Assembly (NCBI GenBank): GCA_003244185.1
Contig: QHBT01000064.1
Span: 1-64,000 of the forward strand
DNA: 64,000 nucleotides
Direction of reading: 5' to 3'
Origin: Candidatus Dormiibacter spiritus
Lineage (GTDB): Bacteria > Chloroflexota > Dormibacteria > Dormibacterales > Dormibacteraceae
Part shown: piece after piece, positions 1-7,853 of the stretch
Layout of the letters: each line of letters starts with the position of its first letter
How positions within the stretch are numbered: the stretch's first letter is position 1
Notes under the pieces: model-generated
Seen by the model: only the letters and a program-made list of their open reading frames with translations
Told to the model about the DNA's origin: nothing
Databases searched by the model: none
Made by a program: the position numbers and the translations under genes

Positions 1-540
1 GCGCAGGCCACAGTGGCCCTCACCCCGGCCCCCGCTCAGATAGCTGTCACCAAGGTGGCGAGCCCATTGACCCAGGCCGAGCCGGGCGGAAACTTCACTT
101 TCACCGCCACGGTGTCCAACCCGAGCCAGTTTGAACCGGTCACTATCACTCGCATGACCGACAACGTCTACGGCGACCTGGCAACGAGGCCGGGTAGCAC
201 CTGTGGGGTTCTCATCGGCATCACCCTGACACCAGGGGCGAGCGTCCAGTGCTCCTTCACCGGAGCATTCACCGGCAAGGCTGGGGACGCTCAGACCGAC
301 ACCATCACTGTCGACGGCACGAACCTCGGGACCACGGTCACCGCCACCGCGGATGCCACCGTCACCCTCACAGCGGCGCCCCCGCCGCCTGCGTTGCCCC
401 CCACCGGTCATGGGCCGGTGACGCCCACGGCGCAAAGCCCCTCCCTCATTGGGGTGGCGGTGGCGGGGACGGCACTGGTCCAGCTCCTCGTCGGCCTGGT
501 TTGGCTGTTGGGATTCCGTCCGTCTCGCCGGACCTCCTAA
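1..540 (+). CDS. C-terminal part of LPxTG-like cell-wall-anchored repeat protein (5' partial)
   Basis: The frame is open to the left edge of the window, so the gene starts upstream. The visible part begins with the end of one repeat unit (ATVALTPAPAQ) and contains one full beta-rich unit ending in the similar ATVTLTAAPPP. This looks like a tandem DUF11/DUF7507-type surface domain (family assignment is inference). A proline-rich linker follows, then LPPTGHGP, a hydrophobic segment of about 22 residues and a basic tail (FRPSRR). That is the three-part layout of a sortase sorting signal. The sortase at 31587-32231 is a candidate processing enzyme. The protein should be exported and covalently anchored, or at least membrane-anchored. 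Its binding function cannot be seen from this fragment. Confidence 0.8.
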   Translation, partial: AQATVALTPAPAQIAVTKVASPLTQAEPGGNFTFTATVSNPSQFEPVTITRMTDNVYGDLATRPGSTCGVLIGITLTPGASVQCSFTGAFTGKAGDAQTDTITVDGTNLGTTVTATADATVTLTAAPPPPALPPTGHGPVTPTAQSPSLIGVAVAGTALVQLLVGLVWLLGFRPSRRTS

Positions 541-550
541 CCCGGCCCGG

Positions 551-580
551 GGGCCGACCGATCCGCTGATCGGTCGGCCC
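551..580. terminator. Perfect 13-bp hairpin after the surface-protein gene
   Basis: Bases 551-563 and 568-580 are exact reverse complements around a 4-nt loop, starting 11 bases after the TAA stop at 538-540. There is no T-run behind it, so it is either a U-tract-less intrinsic terminator of the type common in high-GC bacteria or an mRNA 3'-end stabiliser. Confidence 0.6.
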
Positions 581-968
581 TATCGACCGAAACTAGGCGA
601 CAGCGGAGTTGAGATAGCGCGAAAACCAGCGGGGCCTCTGGATGCTTCATGCCTCAATTCGGATCAGCGTCACCTGGACAGGATTCAGCCCCCAGGCCGA
701 GGCGCTGGGCGCCCGCGACGATGAGGCTAGGACCGCCAATCAAGGCTCAGACAACCGCTCTCGCCAGCGAATCGGCCGAATTCCGCAAACCGGACGCTTA
801 CCGCCGTGAGGCGGCCGGCACTAATAGCACGAACTGGGGCCTCACCGGTCTTCTCCCAAGGGGACGGCGCGCCGCCAGCCACTCTGACAAACCCTACGGG
901 TAGCATTAGCCGTAGTCGAAGCCGAACTGCGCACGGCGCCTGTCGAGCGGCGGCTTCAAAACAAGGGA
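581..968. other. Non-coding stretch upstream of the MerR gene
   Basis: About 390 bases with no convincing coding frame. Short hairpins are visible, for example the CCGCC/GGCGG stem near 800 and a CTACGG/CCGTAG stem near 893-915. I could not match them to a known riboswitch consensus. It probably holds the promoter and leader of the HspR-like gene. Confidence 0.4.
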
Positions 969-1346
969 ATGCAAAAGAACCGGATGGAGACCACAGAGCG
1001 GCCCGGTAATCCTCCGCGGGCGGCTGTCGATGCCACGAACATCCACCTGGACAAGCCGATCTACACCCTGAGCGTCGCCTCCGAGATCCTGGAGACCCAT
1101 CCCCGAACCCTGATGATGTACGAGCACCTCGGCATGGTCCAGCCCAAGCGGACAGTGACCAATCGCCGCCGCTACTCGCAACGCGACCTGATGAAGCTGC
1201 AGGCCATTCAGACGCTTACCCGCAAGCACGGGGTGAACCTGGCCGGCGTTCGTTACGTGCTGGCGCTGCTGAAGAAGCTGGAGACCAATGGCATCCAGCC
1301 GCCCGACGGCCTGAAAGAGATCGACGTCAGCCTCCTTGACGTCTAG
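969..1346 (+). CDS. MerR-family regulator, HspR-like
   Basis: 125 aa. The centre (residues about 28-95) reads as a MerR/HspR winged-helix domain: YTLSVASEILETHPRTLMMY, then EHLGMVQPKRT, NRRRYSQRDL and a second helix pair with HGVNLAGVRYVL. The T-L-x-x-Y-E and G-L/M-V-x-P spacing is typical of HspR, the repressor of dnaK/clpB operons in actinobacteria. No chaperone gene lies beside it here, so the target is unknown. The C-terminus lacks the Cys clusters of metal-sensing MerR proteins. The start is uncertain: the ATG at 969 sits directly against an AAGGGA, while the in-frame ATG at 984 is an alternative. Confidence 0.75.
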   Translation: MQKNRMETTERPGNPPRAAVDATNIHLDKPIYTLSVASEILETHPRTLMMYEHLGMVQPKRTVTNRRRYSQRDLMKLQAIQTLTRKHGVNLAGVRYVLALLKKLETNGIQPPDGLKEIDVSLLDV

Positions 1347-1382
1347 CCACCCCAGCCCAGAACCGGTCTGGGTGATTCAACA

Positions 1383-2507
1383 ATGAACGCCGGCCAGAGG
1401 CGCACAGCCGCGGCGGCGGTGACAGGGGTCGTCGCAGCAGCAGTCCTGGGCGAGCTGGTCAGGCCCCGTTCAGGTCGGACCGAGATGTTGGATTGGTCGG
1501 AAATCGAAGCGCTCGGTCTGCGCCAGCTGAAGGGCAGCGACCTGAGCGCAGTGGAGTTGGACCGCCTCGAAGCGCATTACGCGGCGCTGAGCTCTCGTCT
1601 TGAGGATCCCTTGCTCGAGTACCTAGGCGGCCTGCCGCCGGGTACGCAGCTGCCGCACTTCCAGGCGCTTGATCGGCCCGCCTGGCTGCGCCTCAATCTG
1701 GCAGTGCTGCGCCGAGCCTTGGATCCGCTCCAAAGCTCGCTCTCCCTGCAGCGCTCCCACCTCAATGACCTGGGCCAGTACGGCATCAATCGCTACACAG
1801 CCGGCATCCTCGCCTTCCTCGCCAAGCGCGTGCTGGGCCAGTTCGATCCGCAGCTGTTGGGCCGCGAACCAGTGCAGCCGGCGCTGTACCTGGTCGAGAC
1901 GAACATCGCCGCCTTCGAGCGCAAGGAAGACCTCCCGGGGGAGGAGCTGCGCAGCTGGATCATCCTCCACGAGCTCACTCACGCGTGGCAGTTCGCCACC
2001 AACCCCTGGCTGGCGAAGCACTTGAACACCGAGCTGGAGCGCGTGCTCAAAATGGCGGCCGACCGTCAGGTCGGCTGGCAGCGACTCCGGGCTCTGACAG
2101 TGGGCCTCCCGCGGCAATGGGAGGCCATCCGCCGCTTGCAGGCGATCATGACGCTGGCCGAGGGTCACGGCAACCTGGTCATGAACGAGCTGGGCAGGCG
2201 CCTTCTGCCCAGCTTCGAGCGTCTGGAGAAGGCCCACGCCAAACGCTCGCGGGAGCGGAGCGCCTTGGAGCAGCTGTTCTGGCGCATCACTGGCCTCGAG
2301 CTGAAGCTGCGCCAGTACGAGGTGGGGGAGGCCTTCTGCCGACGGATCGTCGAGCGCCACGGCGTGGCCGCACTCAACCTGGCCTGGCAGAGTCCGGAGA
2401 CGATGCCGCGACCGGACGAGTTCAAAGATCCCGAGCGCTGGTACCGGCGGGTGGTAGGCGGTCGCGCCCTGCCGGCCGGCCAGCCAGCCCGGCCGGTCAG
2501 TCCCTGA
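1383..2507 (+). CDS. DUF2342-type zincin-like metallopeptidase
   Basis: 374 aa. A short N-terminal hydrophobic stretch (residues about 9-24) is followed by an all-helical domain with the zinc-protease core IILHELTHAWQF near residue 195. HExxH carries the two zinc ligands and the catalytic Glu. The overall pattern matches the DUF2342 / 'coenzyme F420 biosynthesis-associated' zincin family of actinobacteria, whose substrate is not established. It starts 36 bases after the MerR gene and may be co-transcribed. It ends convergently with an 11-base overlap with the gene at 2497-2949. Confidence 0.75.
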   Translation: MNAGQRRTAAAAVTGVVAAAVLGELVRPRSGRTEMLDWSEIEALGLRQLKGSDLSAVELDRLEAHYAALSSRLEDPLLEYLGGLPPGTQLPHFQALDRPAWLRLNLAVLRRALDPLQSSLSLQRSHLNDLGQYGINRYTAGILAFLAKRVLGQFDPQLLGREPVQPALYLVETNIAAFERKEDLPGEELRSWIILHELTHAWQFATNPWLAKHLNTELERVLKMAADRQVGWQRLRALTVGLPRQWEAIRRLQAIMTLAEGHGNLVMNELGRRLLPSFERLEKAHAKRSRERSALEQLFWRITGLELKLRQYEVGEAFCRRIVERHGVAALNLAWQSPETMPRPDEFKDPERWYRRVVGGRALPAGQPARPVSP

Positions 2508-2949
2508 GCTCTTCCTCGGCAGTCTCGGCGCTGATGGGCAGCACCGCCACCGGCAGCTCCGAGATATCAAAATAGCGGACAGGTTTGTTGAGACGCTTGG
2601 CGATGCCAATCTGAACCTTCACCCCCAGCGACAGCGTTCCGAACACCCACACTTCGTCGCTCCTCGCAAGCAAGTTGTTCATAGCTTCTCGCACAGCGGC
2701 TTTGGGCACCGTGTGGAGCAGGTAGTACTCGAAGAGCATGAAGGGGCTGAGCGGCACCAGCCCTGAGTCGAGGATGAATTTCTGCACGTGGTGGCGCCAG
2801 AAGAAGTTGCGATTCGACATGGCGGCGTAGACGAGCTTCTTCGGGTGCCGCAGGGTCTCCTCCGCCTGATCCAAAGCGCTGGGCTTCGGCGTGGGGGCGA
2901 AAATCCGATCCAGGATGTCATCGGCGGCCTTGGTTGAGACGGCTTCCAT
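2497..2949 (-). CDS. Nucleoside deoxyribosyltransferase-like protein (DUF7768-type fold, tentative)
   Basis: 150 aa, no signal or membrane segment. The C-terminal half has the pattern of DUF7768 / 2-deoxyribosyltransferase-like Rossmann proteins: SDEVWVFGTLSLGVKVQIGIAKRLNKPVRYFD, i.e. a DEVWVFG strand, a small-residue turn and a K/E-I-x-x-A helix. The N-terminal half is helical and has no clear match. Enzymatic activity is not demonstrable from the sequence. It is the last gene of a minus-strand run (hpt, SDR, this gene), starting 14 bases after the SDR stop. Confidence 0.5.
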   Translation of the reverse strand: MEAVSTKAADDILDRIFAPTPKPSALDQAEETLRHPKKLVYAAMSNRNFFWRHHVQKFILDSGLVPLSPFMLFEYYLLHTVPKAAVREAMNNLLARSDEVWVFGTLSLGVKVQIGIAKRLNKPVRYFDISELPVAVLPISAETAEEELRD

Positions 2950-2963
2950 ATTGGCGACTTATC

Positions 2964-4010
2964 CTAACCGCGGCGCCGGCTTGGCGCGCGCGACCGGATA
3001 AACTCCTCCAGCTCCTGCTCGAACTGGTGATGCTGCCGATCGGGCAGTAAGGAAAGCACCCTGGCGTGTTCCAGGAATTCGCGGTAAGCGGATTGCGTGT
3101 CCAGCTCCGGGCGGAACTTGAGCAGACGCGTTGCCCGCGAGGTGCTGAGCACGCGTCCATGGCGGAGCAGGCTCAGGAGCTGATCACTGAGCGTGATGCC
3201 GGCCAGGCGCAGCAAAGTGGCGGTCAGGCCGGTGGCCAACGGCGGCAGTAGCGGAGCATGCAGCTTGGCTGCATCCTCGAGCAGTTCGGACAGGGGAACG
3301 GCCATTGCGGGGGCGATGTTGTAGGCCCCGGCCGGCCCGCTCATTGCTGCTCGGGCCAGCGCCGCTGTGCAGTCGGCGTGGTGAATCAGCTGCAGGCTGG
3401 GATCACAACCGAGCACTGTCGGAACCAGCGGCAGATTCAGATACCTGGCCAGCGGCTGCGGCTCCTCCGCGTTCAGGCTGTTGGCGAATCGGAGGATCAG
3501 CACCTGCAGTTTGCCGGTGCTCAGCGCGAAGTCCTGCGCCTGCTGCTCGACCTCGATCATGTCCTGCACAAAGGTCGGCGCCGAATCTGGACTCAGGCGC
3601 CGGTCCTCGCGGAGGGGGATGGGAAAATCGGGACCGGCGCCGTACACGTGCGCCGACGACTTGAGCACGAAGCGGCGCACCGGGCTGCCGGCTCCCGAGC
3701 AGCCCGCGAGGAGGTTCATGGTGCCGATCACGTTCGTCTCGTGGGCAGCTCTGGGGTCGGGGTTGAAGGAATCGACAGTGGTGGCCGTGTGCACGACCGT
3801 GTCAATGCCGACCGCCCGTACCAGCTTGCCGATCAGCGAATGGCGAATGTCAAGTCGGAGGAACTCACCCCTGCCGAAGTCGTAGCTGGGCTCCTGGGTG
3901 TCGATGCCGATGACCTCCGCCACGTCTGGCTGTTCGCTCAGGCGCTGGACCAGCCGGCCGCCCCACCAGCGCGCCACGCCGGTGACCAGAATCCGCCGTC
4001 GCCTCGGCAT
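2964..4010 (-). CDS. NAD-dependent epimerase/dehydratase (extended SDR)
   Basis: 348 aa. The N-terminal nucleotide-binding segment is RILVTGVARWWGGRLVQRL. It keeps the first and last glycines of TGxxGxxG but has Trp-Trp before the last Gly, an unusual variant. D37 after the second strand (VIGIDTQEP) suggests NAD(H). SAHVYGAG supplies the Ser-Tyr region, but the canonical Y-x-x-x-K is not evident, so catalysis may be altered. The class resembles the UDP-sugar epimerase-like SDRs of actinobacteria. It lies 13 bases downstream of hpt on the same strand. Confidence 0.7.
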   Translation of the reverse strand: MPRRRRILVTGVARWWGGRLVQRLSEQPDVAEVIGIDTQEPSYDFGRGEFLRLDIRHSLIGKLVRAVGIDTVVHTATTVDSFNPDPRAAHETNVIGTMNLLAGCSGAGSPVRRFVLKSSAHVYGAGPDFPIPLREDRRLSPDSAPTFVQDMIEVEQQAQDFALSTGKLQVLILRFANSLNAEEPQPLARYLNLPLVPTVLGCDPSLQLIHHADCTAALARAAMSGPAGAYNIAPAMAVPLSELLEDAAKLHAPLLPPLATGLTATLLRLAGITLSDQLLSLLRHGRVLSTSRATRLLKFRPELDTQSAYREFLEHARVLSLLPDRQHHQFEQELEEFIRSRAPSRRRG

Positions 4011-4023
4011 GCAGTGGACGGTA

Positions 4024-4581
4024 TCAGCCGAGCGCGTGCACGCCGGGCAGTTCTCGGTAGAGGCCTGCGTAATCGAGACCGTAGCCGACGACGAAGCGGT
4101 CGGGGATGGTGAAGCCTGTGAAGTCGATCTGCACCGGCAGTTCGCGGCGGGCCGGGCGATCCAGCAGCGCCACCAGCCGCAGGGAAGCCGGTTTGTGGCT
4201 CTTCAGCTCTTTCCGGATGACGTTGATGGTGCGGCCGGAGTCGACTATGTCCTCGACCAGGAGAATGTCGCGGCCCGTCAGCGGTCCGTCGACCATGTGG
4301 GCGAGCTTGACGCGGCCCGAGCTCTGGGAGCCGCGTCCGTAGCTCGACGCGCGCACGAACTCCAGCTCGGCGGGGATGGAGAGGCTGCGCAGCAGGTCGG
4401 CCGCAAACACAGTGGCTCCCTTCAGGACGACCACCAGGACCAGCGGTTGCTCGCTATCGGCATAAAGCTGAGAGACCTGCTCACCCAACTGACGGACCCG
4501 CTTGCCAATGCGCCGGGCGGAGATCAGAGGCTTGCCGCCGTCCCGCACAGGAGGTGCCAGTTGCGCCAGACCAGCCTGCAT
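4024..4581 (-). CDS. hpt: Hypoxanthine phosphoribosyltransferase
   Basis: 185 aa from the ATG at 4581; an in-frame TTG at 4593 is an alternative. The PRPP-binding signature ILLVEDIVDSGRTI and the flanking LVVVLKGATVFAADLL and FVVGYGLDYAGLYREL are diagnostic for HGPRT-type purine salvage. The enzyme converts hypoxanthine or guanine plus PRPP to IMP or GMP in the cytosol. Length and motif order are normal for the family. The 5' end lies 16 bases from palindromic repeat A1 (4597-4800), so any promoter must be within or beyond that element. Confidence 0.9.
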   Translation of the reverse strand: MQAGLAQLAPPVRDGGKPLISARRIGKRVRQLGEQVSQLYADSEQPLVLVVVLKGATVFAADLLRSLSIPAELEFVRASSYGRGSQSSGRVKLAHMVDGPLTGRDILLVEDIVDSGRTINVIRKELKSHKPASLRLVALLDRPARRELPVQIDFTGFTIPDRFVVGYGLDYAGLYRELPGVHALG

Positions 4582-4596
4582 AACCGCTGCCAAGTC

Positions 4597-4800
4597 TAGT
4601 TGCCTGTCTCAGCCAATTAGGCCGCATCTCGGGGCTCAGGAGGCCGATGCGTGCGTCAGGGGGCCCGGCCCTCCGTCGTCACGGATCTTGAGATCCGCTC
4701 CTCCTCGTTCCACCCTTTCCTTCGCCTAGGCCCCCTGACCGGCGCCCTTGACGGGGCACCTGCCCCGAGCTACGGCCCAATCCACTGACACAGGCAACTA
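4597..4800. repeat. Dispersed palindromic repeat, family A, copy 1
   Basis: 204 bp bounded by an 11-bp perfect terminal inverted repeat (TAGTTGCCTGT at 4597-4607, its complement at 4790-4800). Inner complementary blocks such as TCAGGGGGCC/GGCCCCCTGA and CTCGGGG/CCCCGAG allow the whole unit to fold as a long hairpin. Copy 2 is at 44391-44620. The central block containing GGATC..GATCCGCTCCTCCTCG is nearly identical in both. It sits between phosphatase and hpt genes, and its right end provides the TAG stop of the phosphatase. No transposase gene; MITE- or REP-like. Confidence 0.85.
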
Positions 4801-5547
4801 GTGGTGGCCAAGCGGAGGGAGAGGTGCAACCGTCGCCCCGGCTGGACCCCCGCCACGGCGCCCCGCGCTGTGCTCGTAGCGGCTCAGGCCGCCGTCGTAG
4901 TTCAGGGCCCGGCCACCGTGATAGAGAAGCGGTTCGCGGCCTCTGTGAGGCACGTGGCCGTGGACGACCCGGGTGGTCGACATGCGGCGCAGCCAGTTCT
5001 CCAAGCGGAACTCCTGGCCCAGGATGTTCGGCCCCGACAGCAGGTCCCAAAGCAGGTCCTCGCGCCCGTTCTCGAGGAGCATCCGGCCGCAGCGGTTGAT
5101 CTCGGCGACAGGCTCAGCGCCACTGTCCTCGACGAGTGCGAAGTAGCGGTCGGTTCCAGTGTGCTGGATGAGCGTGCCGTCGGCAAGCTTCATCAGCAGT
5201 GGGCGTTCGCGCAGCCAGTCCCGCAGCCGTTGGTCCTTGGCCAGCTCGTCCAAGTCATGCGGCTGCCCGCCCCAACCCAACCAGTAGGTACGGATGTCTG
5301 GCTGCCGAAGGGCCCAGAGCAGCGCGACTTCATGGTTGCCCAAAAGCAGCTCTGAGTTGGGCCGGTCGCGCGCGTAGCGGAGTGCGCCGACGCCGAACGG
5401 TCCCCGGTCGACCAGGTCGCCCAGAAAGATGGTCCGCCAGTCGCTGTCTGGATAGGGCCGCAGGGCTTTGAAGAGCCGCTCCAGGTCGCCGTGAACGTCG
5501 CCGACGATCAGAACCGGCAGCTCATTGGCCGCCTCTTGGCCGCTCAC
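4798..5547 (-). CDS. PP2A-like metallophosphoesterase (Ser/Thr protein phosphatase type)
   Basis: 249 aa from the GTG at 5547. The metal-site motifs appear in order: GDVHGD, GDLVDRG, GNHEVALLWA, and later the His-containing VVHGHVPHRG. This is the calcineurin-like fold with a di-metal centre; related proteins are protein phosphatases or diadenosine tetraphosphatases (substrate not assignable). A longer frame up to 5670 has no homology-like sequence and would overlap the tRNA-Trp gene, so I prefer the GTG directly before the first strand. Its TAG stop (4800-4798) is formed by the end of repeat A1. Confidence 0.8.
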   Translation of the reverse strand: MSGQEAANELPVLIVGDVHGDLERLFKALRPYPDSDWRTIFLGDLVDRGPFGVGALRYARDRPNSELLLGNHEVALLWALRQPDIRTYWLGWGGQPHDLDELAKDQRLRDWLRERPLLMKLADGTLIQHTGTDRYFALVEDSGAEPVAEINRCGRMLLENGREDLLWDLLSGPNILGQEFRLENWLRRMSTTRVVHGHVPHRGREPLLYHGGRALNYDGGLSRYEHSAGRRGGGPAGATVAPLPPLGHH

Positions 5548-5631
5548 TTGGGGGATGGTACTGAGCGTGATAGCGGTCCTCGGCCGCGGTGGCGGGGCCG
5601 GCGAGCCTTGGGTAAACTTTCGGATGGCTTT

Positions 5632-5709
5632 AGGGGCGTAGCTCAGTCTGGTCAGAGCGTCGGTCTCCAAAACCGAATGCCGAGGGTTCGAATCCTTCCG
5701 CCCCTGCCA
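5632..5709 (+). tRNA. tRNA-Trp (CCA)
   Basis: Full cloverleaf: 7-bp acceptor AGGGGCG/CGCCCCT, D-arm, anticodon loop CTCCAAA giving anticodon CCA, T-loop TTCGAAT, discriminator G and an encoded CCA end at 5707-5709. It forms a pair with tRNA-Ile 15 bases downstream. Confidence 0.95.
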
Positions 5710-5724
5710 AGCTAAGCAGACGAT

Positions 5725-5800
5725 GGGCCGCTAGCTCAACTGGTAGAGCGCCGTGCTGATAACGCGGAGGTACGTGGTTCGAGTCCACGGCGGCCCACCA
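5725..5800 (+). tRNA. tRNA-Ile (GAT)
   Basis: Acceptor GGGCCGC/GCGGCCC, anticodon stem CCGTG/CGCGG with loop CTGATAA (anticodon GAT), T-loop TTCGAGT, discriminator A and an encoded CCA end. It probably shares a transcript with tRNA-Trp. Confidence 0.95.
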
Positions 5801-5850
5801 CGGTTTCACCCTCGGGTCCACTACGCCGCGAGGCTACATTTGATGGCTCG

Positions 5851-7014
5851 ATGGCAATGGCAGTTCGCGTGGTAGAGGGCCTGTTCGGCTTCCTGATCGT
5901 GGTGGGCGTCCTCCTCGACGTCTTCCAGACGGTGGTCATGCCCCGGCCGGTCGCGGGACGGGTCAGGGCCAGCCGCTACCTGGTCCGTGGCCTCTGGGCG
6001 GCCGTACGCTGGCTGTCCCTTCGGATCCGCAACGTGAGCAAACGCGAGAGCCTGCTGGGCAGCTTCGGACCCTTCTCAGTGTTGGCGATGCTGGCGATGT
6101 GGGTGGTCCTGCTGCTACTGGGCTACGCCTTCATCCTGGACTCGCTTCGGGACCAAGTCAGGCCGCAACCCTCCGGGCTGGGCACCTCGCTCTACTTTGC
6201 CGCCACATCCATGTTTACCATCGGGTTTGGCGACTACGTCCCTATCCAGGCGCCTGCCCGGTTGGTGTCCATCGCCGCCGGAGCCACCGGGCTGGGAATG
6301 TTCGCGCTCGTAATCACCTTCCTCTACAGCCTGACCGCGGCCTTCCAGCGCAGGGAGGTGGTGGTGGTCACCATCGAGGCGGGAGCTGGTGCGCCGCCCT
6401 CCGGAGTGAACCTGCTCGAGACCTACGCCCTGGCAGGCGTCACCGAGGACCTTGGCCGGTCCTTCGAACGCTGGCAGGAGTGGGCGGCGGAGTTGCTGGA
6501 CTCGCAGCTCTCCTATCCCTCGCTGGCCTACTTTCGCTCCAGCCACGACAACGATTCCTGGATCGGATCCCTCGGGGCAGTGATGGACGCGGCGACCCTG
6601 ATCCTCACAACCATCGAGGAGAGCAGCGGGGGCCCCGGCAGCAACGAGGTTCCCCTGCCCCGAAGCGTGAAGGGCTGGGCCAAGCTGGCCCGCTCAGTGG
6701 GCGGTCACTGCATCGAGGACATGGTCCTCTACTTCCGCCTGGCCGACGGTCGAGAGCCCGGAGTCGAGCTGGAGGAATACCGAGCGGCCCGAACGCGGCT
6801 CGCGCTCGCCGGTTACCGGCTGCGCCCAGAGGCGGAGGCCTGGGAGGCGTTCCGCGAGCAGCGAGGCCGGTACGCCGTCCGGATCAATTCGCTTGCGGAA
6901 TTCTGGGCCTCGCCGCCCGCGCAGTGGATCGGCGACCGCTCACCGCTCAAACACCGCGTCCACCACGACGGCCACGTCTTCTCCAGCCCAAGGACTGACA
7001 GCACTCAGGGTTAA
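5851..7014 (+). CDS. Two-TM potassium channel-like protein with cytosolic C-terminal domain
   Basis: 387 aa. Hydrophobic segments lie at about residues 8-28, 76-96 and 138-160. Between the last two is a pore loop with the K+ selectivity filter TIGFGDY at 123-129. The remaining ~220 residues are soluble, and no RCK/TrkA-N glycine motif is evident, so the regulatory domain is unassigned. Expected role: K+-selective passive conduction at the cytoplasmic membrane. A second, broken channel gene lies at 11389-12290. The gene starts 50 bases after tRNA-Ile. Confidence 0.8.
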   Translation: MAMAVRVVEGLFGFLIVVGVLLDVFQTVVMPRPVAGRVRASRYLVRGLWAAVRWLSLRIRNVSKRESLLGSFGPFSVLAMLAMWVVLLLLGYAFILDSLRDQVRPQPSGLGTSLYFAATSMFTIGFGDYVPIQAPARLVSIAAGATGLGMFALVITFLYSLTAAFQRREVVVVTIEAGAGAPPSGVNLLETYALAGVTEDLGRSFERWQEWAAELLDSQLSYPSLAYFRSSHDNDSWIGSLGAVMDAATLILTTIEESSGGPGSNEVPLPRSVKGWAKLARSVGGHCIEDMVLYFRLADGREPGVELEEYRAARTRLALAGYRLRPEAEAWEAFREQRGRYAVRINSLAEFWASPPAQWIGDRSPLKHRVHHDGHVFSSPRTDSTQG

Positions 7015-7051
7015 GGGAGAGAAAGCGGTGGGCAGGTCCAAGGCGGTCTGA

Positions 7052-7162
7052 GTGCAGATCCAGCTCACCGTGGAGCAGACCCAGCGGCTGCGGGAATGCG
7101 CGAGGCAGCGGCGGATGTCGATCGCGGCTGTCGTCCGGGATGCCGTTGATTCGACATGCTGA
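7052..7162 (+). pseudogene. Ribbon-helix-helix (CopG/VapB-like) fragment
   Basis: A 36-codon frame from the GTG at 7052 reads VQIQLTVEQTQRLRECARQR then RMSIAAVVRDAVDS. This is the strand-helix-helix core of small RHH antitoxins. Full-length relatives are usually 65-85 aa, so this appears C-terminally truncated. No toxin gene follows; the flank is instead the truncated membrane gene next to the IS element. It may be the relic of a toxin-antitoxin pair. Confidence 0.4.
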
Positions 7163-7171
7163 GCTTGGAGG

Positions 7172-7500
7172 TCATGCGTCGCGTCGGCACCCAGGCGGTA
7201 TTCGCGTTCGACGCCATTTCGGCCGCTTTGGTTTTGAGGTCAAGCCCAACTGACTGGCCCAACGACCGCTCGCCGCTACTAGGCTGGGCCCTTCGCCACA
7301 GTCCGCATTGCCGGCTCCGTGCCTGTGGAGCTTGAGAGTGTGGAGTCCTACAGTTACGAGCCAGCCTACGTACGAGGCGAGTAAGAAGCGGCCGAACAGA
7401 GCAGCCCGCACACTTGGACCGACCTGGCCGTCGTATGGCAGCGCAAGCATAAATGCCGCCAGCGCGACGAGCGTAATGCCGGCTGTGATGAACAGCCACT
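7172..7500 (-). pseudogene. Truncated two-TM membrane protein, cut by the IS element
   Basis: The minus-strand frame running out of the IS left end reads QWLFITAGITLVALAAFMLA, a hydrophilic turn, then FGRFLLASYVGWLVTVGLHT and a basic tail to the stop at 7172. Two clear membrane helices precede a 50-residue cationic end. No start codon remains on this side of the IS. A short minus-strand frame from the ATG at 8828 to 8754, on the other side of the IS, could be the missing start, but I could not prove frame continuity. Product family unknown. Confidence 0.45.
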
Positions 7501-7562
7501 GGGGCCTGACCCGATAAGACGGACCACCATGATGTGGGGACAAGCCCACGAAGGAGGTCCAG

Positions 7563-7853
7563 ATGGCTCGACGGGAGCGTCGGAAGTTCAGCGACGAGTA
7601 CAAGGCCGAAGTGGTCGCTTTGGTGCGCTCTTCGGGTAAGAGCATCGGGGAGATCAGCCGCGACCTCGATCTCACTGAGACCGCCGTCCGCGAATGGGTG
7701 CAGCGCGCCGAAGTGGACGGTGGCAAGCGCATCGGCCTGAGCACAGCCGAACGCGAGGAGCTATCGCGACTGCGGCGCCAGGTCCGCCTGCTCGAGGAGG
7801 AGCGCTCGATCCTCAAGAAGGCCGCAACTTTCTTCGCCAAGGAGACCCGGTGA
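7563..7853 (+). CDS. IS3-family transposase OrfA (HTH subunit)
   Basis: 96 aa. An N-terminal helix-turn-helix of the HTH_Tnp_1 type (RRKFSDEYKAEVVALV ... DLDLTETAVREWV) is followed by a leucine-rich coiled coil (LSRLRRQVRLLEEERSILKK) and the usual KKAATFFAKE end. A strong Shine-Dalgarno AAGGAGG sits 5 bases before the ATG. It overlaps orfB by 4 bases (GTGA), with orfB in the -1 frame. That fits either programmed frameshifting or coupled translation. Confidence 0.92.
   Translation: MARRERRKFSDEYKAEVVALVRSSGKSIGEISRDLDLTETAVREWVQRAEVDGGKRIGLSTAEREELSRLRRQVRLLEEERSILKKAATFFAKETR

Noticed and set aside
760-968. Possible c-di-GMP or other riboswitch upstream of the MerR gene (GCAAACC-like string and several hairpins)
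   Set aside because: The conserved tetraloop, GGGACGCAAAGC block and closing helix of GEMM riboswitches are not present, and no other consensus fits.
5548-5670. N-terminal extension of the PP2A-like phosphatase to 5670
   Set aside because: It would overlap the tRNA-Trp gene and has no homology-like sequence. The GTG at 5547 sits directly before the first catalytic strand.
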